Assembly (NCBI RefSeq): GCF_007845635.1
Contig: NZ_SELG01000037.1
Coordinates: forward strand, 1 to 64,000
Length of the DNA: 64,000 bases
Direction of reading: 5' to 3'
Source: Apibacter muscae
GTDB taxonomy: Bacteria > Bacteroidota > Bacteroidia > Flavobacteriales > Weeksellaceae
Shown here: positions 56,738-64,000 of the stretch, piece by piece
Numbering within the stretch: position 1 is the stretch's first letter
Layout of the letters: each line of letters begins with the position of its first letter
The notes under the pieces: generated by a model
What the model was told of the DNA's origin: nothing
The model's database searches: none
What the model saw: the letters and a program-made list of their open reading frames with translations, nothing else
Program-made: the position numbers and the translations under genes

Positions 56738-57409
56738 TTAATTAAGCACTTTATAAGGAATTTCCAATCCATCAAAATCTTTAATTTCGCTTAATCTAAG
56801 AAGTTTATCTATATAAATATCTTTCCAAACATTCTTAAATACTTCGTCACCCCCTACAGCCTCTTCATTGGTATTTATTTTTTCAAATTTCTTTTTAGTA
56901 GAAAAATTTATACTTGAAATGTAATTTTTTACTACTCCTCCTGAGGTGATATCATAGCCTATTAATTCAAAATCAGAATTTTGATATCTAAAAGTATAAG
57001 TCCAATATCCATATCTTCCATAATAATAATCTATATAGAGATTTCCTTTATTTACATTTACATATAACTCCGGAGGAAAATATATTCCTCCATCCTCATT
57101 TTCAGAAGAAAAACAATTATAGTTTGTTAGAACTGGTTCGTAATGATCTTCTTTATTAAACAAAACAATAATCCCTCTCCTATTTCTATCTAACTCTCCA
57201 CGAAATTCATCTTGTATGATTTGATTTTTATCTGTACCTTTTATAATGAGTACGCAATCTTCAAGTCCATCTTTATTTAAGTCTCCAAAAACAGTTTCGT
57301 AGATATTGTATCCTGCGGGTATAAAATCTTTTGCACTTTTTTCTATACTCGTTTGAGTAAAAACTTCTATAGGAATAAATAGTATTAAAAATTTACAAAT
57401 TTTTATCAT
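56738..57409 (-). CDS. Exported protein with a VCBS/FG-GAP-like motif
   Basis: A 223-residue protein with a signal peptide (MIKICKFLILFIPIEVFTQT) followed by a motif resembling calcium-binding FG-GAP repeats (VFGDLNKDGLEDCVLIIKG). Other parts are aromatic-rich (YIDYYYGRYGYWTYTF) and beta-like. Bacteroidota encode many small proteins of this kind in the periplasm. The function is unknown. The start is the first ATG after a clear gap, convergent with nothing nearby. Confidence 0.7.
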   Translation of the reverse strand: MIKICKFLILFIPIEVFTQTSIEKSAKDFIPAGYNIYETVFGDLNKDGLEDCVLIIKGTDKNQIIQDEFRGELDRNRRGIIVLFNKEDHYEPVLTNYNCFSSENEDGGIYFPPELYVNVNKGNLYIDYYYGRYGYWTYTFRYQNSDFELIGYDITSGGVVKNYISSINFSTKKKFEKINTNEEAVGGDEVFKNVWKDIYIDKLLRLSEIKDFDGLEIPYKVLN

Positions 57410-57525
57410 AGTTATTATTTTTTACAAAAATAAATATTACTAAATTAATATTTATCTTGTTTAACATTTTTCATAATCTAGTGTAAATAAATCTTAACGA
57501 AACTATACATTCATTTTTAATATTG

Positions 57526-57533
57526 TATTTTTG
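57526..57533 (+). promoter_or_regulatory. Bacteroidota -7 element for pncB
   Basis: TATTTTTG fits the consensus and lies 69 bases upstream of the pncB ATG. Confidence 0.4.
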
Positions 57534-57601
57534 ATTATAAAATTCCTTTACTATAAAATAAAAAAAATAATTATAAATATTTAAACCTAAATCAGTCATC
57601 T

Positions 57602-58762
57602 ATGATAATAAAATATTTTACAGATAACGATCTCTACAAATTTTCAGTCATGCATGCTATTCAAAGGCTATACCCTTGGGCTTATGTACGATATGATTTC
57701 ATTAACCGAGGAAATAATGAGTTCCCCATTGGGTTTGCAGAACGTTTGAGGGATGAGATTAACCAAATGAGTTCCATTAAAATGACAAAGGAAGAAAAAA
57801 AATTCATTCTAAAAAGATGCTATTTTTTAGATCCTTTTTTCGTTGACTTTTTGGAAGGGTACCAATACAATCCTGACGAAGTTCATATCTCACAAGAGGG
57901 TGGAAAATTAAACTTATATGTAGAAGGTTTCTGGTATAGAACAGTATTATGGGAAGTACCTCTTATGGCATTAATTTCTGAACTGTACTTTAAAATGATT
58001 GGAACTGAGCCTAAAGATGTTGAAGAAAAAGCGATCAATAAAGCTTTATCTTTAAAAAATTTACAAGCGGATTATTCAGAATTTGGAACTAGACGTCGAT
58101 ACTCATTAGATGTACAAGATGCAGTTGTAAAATTGTTAAAAGAAAATTCTGGTGAATTTTTCAAAGGAACTAGTAATATGTACTTAGCTATGAAACATGA
58201 CTGTATCCCTATTGGTACTATGCCTCATGAATGGTTTATGTATCATGGTGCTCTTTTTGGCTATAGAGCAGCCAATAATAAAGCTTTAGAAGCTTGGGTA
58301 GAGGTATTCCAAGGAAGTTTAGGAATTACATTAACCGATACTTATACTACAGATTCATTCTTTAAATCCTTTAATCTTAAATTAGCAAAGCTATTTGATG
58401 GTGTTCGTTGTGATAGTGGAGATCCTTTAGAGTTTACCGAAAAAACTATAAATTTCTACAAAGATCATAGAATTGATCCTACTTCCAAGACAATTGTTTA
58501 TAGCGATTCTTTAAATTTAAACGAAATTGAAAAAATAAAACATCATATTAATGGTAGAATTCATGATACTTATGGAATTGGTACCTATCTATCCAACGAT
58601 GTAGGAGTTAAACCTCTTAATATGGTTATAAAGCTTACAAAGGTTAAAGAAAACCCTAAATACGATTACATTGGAGCTGTAAAACTTTCCGATGTTCTAG
58701 GAAAAAATACTGGAGATGAAAAAGAAATAAATTTAAGTAAACTTACTTTAGGCTTAGATTGA
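57602..58762 (+). CDS. pncB: Nicotinate phosphoribosyltransferase
   Basis: A 386-residue enzyme that makes nicotinate mononucleotide in NAD salvage. It has the family start (YFTDNDLYKFSVMHAIQRLY), the catalytic stretch FGTRRRYSLDVQDAVV, GTMPHEWFMYHGAL and the phosphate site FDGVRCDSGDP. Length is normal. It is a single-gene unit with a terminator at 58773. Confidence 0.96.
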   Translation: MIIKYFTDNDLYKFSVMHAIQRLYPWAYVRYDFINRGNNEFPIGFAERLRDEINQMSSIKMTKEEKKFILKRCYFLDPFFVDFLEGYQYNPDEVHISQEGGKLNLYVEGFWYRTVLWEVPLMALISELYFKMIGTEPKDVEEKAINKALSLKNLQADYSEFGTRRRYSLDVQDAVVKLLKENSGEFFKGTSNMYLAMKHDCIPIGTMPHEWFMYHGALFGYRAANNKALEAWVEVFQGSLGITLTDTYTTDSFFKSFNLKLAKLFDGVRCDSGDPLEFTEKTINFYKDHRIDPTSKTIVYSDSLNLNEIEKIKHHINGRIHDTYGIGTYLSNDVGVKPLNMVIKLTKVKENPKYDYIGAVKLSDVLGKNTGDEKEINLSKLTLGLD

Positions 58763-58772
58763 TAATATTAAG

Positions 58773-58800
58773 AAAAAAGGATATTTAATATCCTTTTTTT
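58773..58800 (+). terminator. Terminator of pncB
   Basis: AAAAGGATAT (58775-58784) pairs with ATATCCTTTT (58788-58797) around TTA, followed by a T-run that continues past 58800. Confidence 0.8.
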
Positions 58801-59011
58801 TAATAGTTCTACAAATATTATATAATAATAAATTAAATACTTTGTGAACTAACGTTTACTTATAAATATTATTTCAACTATCATTTTCAATTATTTAAAA
58901 ATAACACTTTATCAATTTCATATTCGTTTTTTTTAATTAAAATTTCTTTAATAGATTGATTTAAGCTATAAAAAATGATCCATAAATATTCCATTTTCCT
59001 TAATAATTCAG

Positions 59012-59019
59012 TACTTTTG
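59012..59019 (+). promoter_or_regulatory. Bacteroidota -7 element for eno
   Basis: TACTTTTG fits the TAnnTTTG consensus and lies 33 bases before the eno ATG. A -33 TTTG is not clear. The stretch 58801-59011 holds no gene. Confidence 0.55.
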
Positions 59020-59034
59020 TAAGAAAGGTTTTAA

Positions 59035-60345
<1,311 letters not shown>

Positions 60346-60364
60346 ATAATTAATTTTTAATAAT

Positions 60365-60397
60365 AAAAAAGAGAGAATAATATTCTCTCTTTTTTTT
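60365..60397 (+). terminator. Terminator of eno
   Basis: GAGAGAATA/TATTCTCTC hairpin (60371-60389) flanked by A-run and an eight-T run on the plus strand. Confidence 0.85.
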
Positions 60398-60553
60398 ATA
60401 ATATTAATGAATATAATTTCTTATACTTACTTCTGTCAATTTCTTTTATAACCATTAATTATTCTTAAATTTATGTAGACTTTATTTATTATTGATTTTT
60501 TTATGCTAATATTATTTCATATCTTTCTATTAGCATTATAAATATTTAAAGAA

Positions 60554-61840
60554 ATGAATGATAAAGTTAAACTATTATATAACGGGAAAGAATATGAGTA
60601 TCCAATAGTTGAAAGTGTTTTAGGTGATAAAGGAATTAATATATCTAAACTTAGAGATGAAACAGGTTTAATTACTCTTGATGTTGGGTTCAAAAATACT
60701 GGGTCTACCCAAAGTAAAATTACCTATTTGGATGGTGACTTAGGTAAATTGTATTACAGAGGATATCCAATTGAACAAATTGCAGAAAAATCCACATTCA
60801 CAGAAGTCATGTATCTTTTACTTGAGGGAGAGTTACCAACCCAAGAGCAATTAAATAAATTTGAAGCAGATATAAAAAAGAATAGTTTAGTAAGTGTGGA
60901 AATGGAGCAAATCCTTAAAGCATTTCCACGATCTGCTCACCCTATGGGTGTTTTATCAACTTTAACAAGCTCTCTTACGGCATTTAATCCTAAGGCTGTT
61001 AATATAAAATTTGAAAAAGATTTATACAATGCTTATACTCTACTTTTAGGTAAGTTTCCGGTTTTATGCGCTTGGACTTATCGTTTAAAACTAGGATTGC
61101 CATTAAATTACTCAGATAATCGATTGGATTATCCGCATAATTTTTATCAGATGATGTTTAAAATGCCAACGGAAGACTTAGAAGTTCAAGAAGTGGTGGT
61201 TGATGCTATTAATAAATTATTAATACTTCATGCAGAACATGAACAAAATTGTTCTGCCTCTACGGTACGTATGGTTGGTTCAGCCCATACAGGATTATTT
61301 GCTTCTATATCCGCCGGTGTATCTGCCCTTTGGGGACCTTTACACGGTGGCGCCAACCAAGCAGTTATTGAAATGCTTGAAATGATTCAAAAAGATGGGG
61401 GAGATCTACAAAAATGGGTTGATAAAGCAAAATCAAAAAATGACGATTTTCGACTTATGGGATTTGGACATAGAGTTTATAAAAATTTTGATCCTAGAGC
61501 AAGAGTTATAAAAAAAGTTGCTGATAATATTTTTAATAAGTTAGGAATTCAAGATGAAACATTGGAAATTGCAAAAAAATTAGAAGAAGTTGCCTTAAAC
61601 GATCCTTATTTTATTGAAAAAAAATTATATCCTAATGTTGACTTTTACTCAGGAATTATATATAGAGCCTTAGGTTTTCCTACTGAAATGTTTACGGTTA
61701 TGTTTGCTTTAGGACGACTTCCTGGCTGGATTGCTCAATGGAAGGAAATGAGAATTAACAATGACCCCATAAATAGACCTAGACAGATTTATATAGGAAA
61801 TCCTAAAAGAGACTATATAGATATTAATTTGAGAAATTAA
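60554..61840 (+). CDS. gltA: Citrate synthase
   Basis: A 428-residue type II citrate synthase that condenses oxaloacetate and acetyl-CoA. The conserved AHTGLFASISAGVSALWGPL, HGGANQAVIEML and MGFGHRVYKNFDPRA hold the active-site His residues, and the catalytic Asp region is YPNVDFYSGIIYRALGFP. The N-terminus (EYPIVESVLGDKGINISKLR) is typical of the Gram-negative NADH-regulated form. The terminator at 61864 closes the unit. Confidence 0.97.
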   Translation: MNDKVKLLYNGKEYEYPIVESVLGDKGINISKLRDETGLITLDVGFKNTGSTQSKITYLDGDLGKLYYRGYPIEQIAEKSTFTEVMYLLLEGELPTQEQLNKFEADIKKNSLVSVEMEQILKAFPRSAHPMGVLSTLTSSLTAFNPKAVNIKFEKDLYNAYTLLLGKFPVLCAWTYRLKLGLPLNYSDNRLDYPHNFYQMMFKMPTEDLEVQEVVVDAINKLLILHAEHEQNCSASTVRMVGSAHTGLFASISAGVSALWGPLHGGANQAVIEMLEMIQKDGGDLQKWVDKAKSKNDDFRLMGFGHRVYKNFDPRARVIKKVADNIFNKLGIQDETLEIAKKLEEVALNDPYFIEKKLYPNVDFYSGIIYRALGFPTEMFTVMFALGRLPGWIAQWKEMRINNDPINRPRQIYIGNPKRDYIDINLRN

Positions 61841-61863
61841 TTATGTTTACATATTATAAAATT

Positions 61864-61896
61864 AAAACTTCTATAAACCATATAGAAGTTTTTAAT
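61864..61896 (+). terminator. Terminator of gltA
   Basis: AAAACTTCTATA (61864-61875) pairs with TATAGAAGTTTT (61881-61892), loop AACCA, followed by T-rich sequence. It lies inside a longer open frame of the next gene, which shows that the later start at 61933 is the right one. Confidence 0.75.
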
Positions 61897-61932
61897 TTTT
61901 TATATAATTTTAATTATACAGAAATTATACCT

Positions 61933-63204
61933 ATGATTAACGAAAAATTTCTACACTATGTATGGCAATTCAAAAGATTTAATTTTCTAAATTTAAAAAC
62001 AACGGATGGGGAAAGCCTTGAAATTATTAATACTGGAATATATAATAACAATCAAGGACCTGATTTTAAATGTGCACAGATAAAAATCAATGACTTATTA
62101 TGGAATGGTAATGTTGAAATACATTTAAAATCCTCCGATTGGAACAAACATAAGCACGAAGGTGATGATTTTTATAAATCTATTGTTTTACATGTCGTTT
62201 ATGAACATGATCAACAAATTAGTTCATTGAAAAATCAATCTGTTTCAACTTTAGAACTAAAATCTTATATAGATAAAGTTCTTATAGATAATTATGTAAA
62301 ACTCATTCAACAGAATTATACCTTCATACCTTGTGAAAAATTTTGCAATTCCGATTTATTATCAAAATTATCATTTTCATATGAGAGCTTATATTTAGAT
62401 AAGTTACAAAGCAAATGTGAACAGATTTATAATCTATATAAATCCAAAAAAAATAATTGGGAAGCTGTACTTGCCTCAATATTAGCCTATACTATGGGTT
62501 TAAAAATTAATGCTGAATCTTTTGAAGAAATTTTTAATTCCATAGATTTTAAAATTATTCAAAAAAATTCATACAATTCATTGCTACTAGAATCCTTATT
62601 TTTTGGACTTACACATCAGCTATCAGATTATAGTGACGAATATCCTAGAAATTTAAAAAAGGAATTTGATTTTCTTAGAGTAAAATTTAATATTACCGAT
62701 ATTAAAATTTTACTCAATTTTTTTAGACTTAGACCAGGAAATTTCCCAACTATACGACTTTCACAATTGGCTAGCCTTTTAACTCAATATCAAAATTTAT
62801 TTTCTTATGTAGTTGGAGCTAAAAATATTCAACAATATTATGTTTTACTTGATGAGGTGCAAGCGTCCAGTTACTGGAATAATCATTTTACTTTTGATAA
62901 AATATCCACGTTACATTCTGTAAAAAAATTAACATCTTCTCAAAAAGAATTAATTATAATGAATTGTTTTTTACCCGTAAAATTTGCTTATTCAAAGAGT
63001 ATTGGACAAAGCATGGATGAAGAAATTATTTCTCTAATTAGTGAATTAAAGGCTGAAAAAAATTCTATTATAGATAATTTCGAAAAACTAGGTTTAAATT
63101 TTAAAAATGCTTTGGAAACTCAAGCTATACTTTATTTATATAAAGAAAAATGTTCTAAAGTTAAATGCTTAGAATGTTCCATTGGTTATCATCTTTTACA
63201 ATAA
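61933..63204 (+). CDS. DUF2851 family protein
   Basis: A 423-residue protein from the ATG at 61933 (MINEKFLHYVWQFKRFNFLN), chosen because the earlier in-frame ATG at 61843 would place a gltA terminator inside the gene. The stretch NNNQGPDFKCAQIKINDLLW and NVEIHLKSSDWNKHKHEGD are the conserved parts of DUF2851, whose function is unknown. It is a stable single-copy gene in Bacteroidota. The C-terminus carries a Cys-rich end (CSKVKCLECSIGYHLL). Confidence 0.85.
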   Translation: MINEKFLHYVWQFKRFNFLNLKTTDGESLEIINTGIYNNNQGPDFKCAQIKINDLLWNGNVEIHLKSSDWNKHKHEGDDFYKSIVLHVVYEHDQQISSLKNQSVSTLELKSYIDKVLIDNYVKLIQQNYTFIPCEKFCNSDLLSKLSFSYESLYLDKLQSKCEQIYNLYKSKKNNWEAVLASILAYTMGLKINAESFEEIFNSIDFKIIQKNSYNSLLLESLFFGLTHQLSDYSDEYPRNLKKEFDFLRVKFNITDIKILLNFFRLRPGNFPTIRLSQLASLLTQYQNLFSYVVGAKNIQQYYVLLDEVQASSYWNNHFTFDKISTLHSVKKLTSSQKELIIMNCFLPVKFAYSKSIGQSMDEEIISLISELKAEKNSIIDNFEKLGLNFKNALETQAILYLYKEKCSKVKCLECSIGYHLLQ

Positions 63205-63221
63205 TATGTATTGTTACAAGA

Positions 63222-63884
63222 TTATTTTTTTTCTTTTATTACCAAATAAATTAGATAAATTAAAGGTACTAGCATAAGCAACAAATATTTTAACTCGAAA
63301 TTTATATTATAGTTACTATCCTTATACATAATTACATAAATCAAGCCCATTAATAACCCCATAAAGGCTCCTCCTAAATGTGCATCATGCCCTATGTTAC
63401 CTAGCTGAGTTTTCATCCCATAGATAGAATAGGCTAAATAAATAATTCCAAATATACATCCAGGTATAGGAATGGGAATAAACATCATTTGAAGAGACAT
63501 CGTAGAATCCAAAATTACTGCTGCAAATATAAGTCCTGATACTCCACCGGAAGCTCCTATGGCGCTATAGTAAGAATTATTTCTATGAATAAACAAGGCT
63601 AAAAAATTACCTGCTAAAATTGAACTTATATACACTACAAAAAAGAATATCCCCCCATAGTCATTGATAAGTTTTGTTGAGAAGAAAAAAAAGGAATACA
63701 TATTAAAAAAAAGATGAATAACATCTCCATGTAAAAAAGCAGAAGCTAACATTCGATCCCATTGATTTCCTTTTAATATAGCTGCTGTGTTAAATTTGTA
63801 ACGATCAAAAAAATTAACATCTTTAAAACCTTTAATACTGAATAAAATTGTCAATATTATGATTCCTATACTTACAATATCCAT
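63222..63884 (-). CDS. Rhomboid-family intramembrane serine protease
   Basis: A 220-residue membrane protease with six hydrophobic segments. HLFFNMYSFFFFSTKL is the second helix with the conserved His/Asn, SAIGASGGVSGLIFAA carries the catalytic Ser (GASG), and GHDAHLGGAFMG the catalytic His. Rhomboids cut other membrane proteins within the bilayer. The gene starts four bases after the preceding gene's stop, so it is the second gene of an operon reaching beyond the window. Confidence 0.93.
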   Translation of the reverse strand: MDIVSIGIIILTILFSIKGFKDVNFFDRYKFNTAAILKGNQWDRMLASAFLHGDVIHLFFNMYSFFFFSTKLINDYGGIFFFVVYISSILAGNFLALFIHRNNSYYSAIGASGGVSGLIFAAVILDSTMSLQMMFIPIPIPGCIFGIIYLAYSIYGMKTQLGNIGHDAHLGGAFMGLLMGLIYVIMYKDSNYNINFELKYLLLMLVPLIYLIYLVIKEKK

Positions 63885-63887
63885 TTC

Positions 63888-64000
63888 TTACGAATTAAAT
63901 CTATTAATATCTATTTCTTTTTGTAACTCTACTTTATATTCCATATAATTGTATAGTTCCTCTGCCATTTTAGGTGCTAACATTACTCCTCTACTACCTA
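63888..64000 (-). CDS. C-terminal end of a probable FAD-dependent oxidoreductase (partial)
   Basis: The minus strand is open from the window edge to TAA at 63890-63888 and encodes GSRGVMLAPKMAEELYNYME and then QKEIDINRF. An RG-x-x-LAP motif followed by EIDINRF is typical of the last helix of DadA-like FAD-dependent oxidoreductases (DAO family). Only about 37 residues are inside the window, so the identity is tentative. It is directly followed by the rhomboid gene. Confidence 0.55.
   Translation of the reverse strand, partial: GSRGVMLAPKMAEELYNYMEYKVELQKEIDINRFNS

Noticed and set aside
61843-61932. Earlier ATG start for the DUF2851 gene
   Set aside because: A perfect terminator hairpin of gltA lies in this part, and the added residues do not resemble the family.

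Overview
The window looks like a very AT-rich member of the Bacteroidota, most likely a Flavobacteriales/Weeksellaceae-type genome (Apibacter-like is a guess). Evidence: fused SecDF; an ATP synthase cluster atpB-E-F-H-A-G without atpD/atpC; AtpB with a long exported N-terminus; DUF5684, DUF2851, DUF3871 and pRiA4b-type proteins; Bacteroidota promoter elements (TTTG-N19-TAnnTTTG); and almost no Shine-Dalgarno sequences.

Left accessory region (1-5613): the end of a prophage-like or older integrated element. It holds an M15 endolysin, a probable unimolecular spanin, a three-gene overlapping cassette (two single-pass membrane proteins and an exported SNase-type nuclease), a BspA-like 24-residue-repeat surface protein in reverse orientation, the wreck of a LuxR-type response regulator, and a tyrosine recombinase.

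Central integrated element (5614-20410, about 14.8 kb): bounded by a perfect 25-bp direct repeat of the 3' end of the CAT-anticodon tRNA at 20388-20461. The tRNA side carries its own terminator and tyrosine recombinase, and TATGCCT motifs (probable integrase arm sites) lie at both ends. The remnant tRNA 3' end at 5614-5638 is followed by a second terminator and the second recombinase, so two elements seem to have integrated one after the other at the same tRNA. Backbone: XRE regulator with palindromic sites, RadC-like protein, DUF3871 protein, Sak4-like ATPase, and a protein with diverged family-A polymerase motifs behind a hairpin-rich leader. Cargo: a two-gene module resembling the GAPS4 anti-phage system, a decayed membrane-protein gene, and a LysM / small membrane protein / PAAR-like three-gene set resembling type VI secretion effector cargo. 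No relaxase or conjugation gene was seen.

Right region (20462-64000): ordinary chromosome. It carries lpdA, maf, fumC, pyrG-yidC, the SRP RNA, the ATP synthase operon, yceD-rpmF-accBC, cca and tsaC, secDF, tatA-PAP2, pdxR/pdxS-pdxT, an isolated nuoN, msrA, a Fur-family regulator, an OstA-like protein, tag, hflX, a GH25 lysozyme gene broken by one in-frame TGA, pgi, pncB, eno, gltA, a DUF2851 gene, a rhomboid protease and the end of a probable FAD oxidoreductase. Many transcription units end in clear hairpin-plus-T-run terminators.
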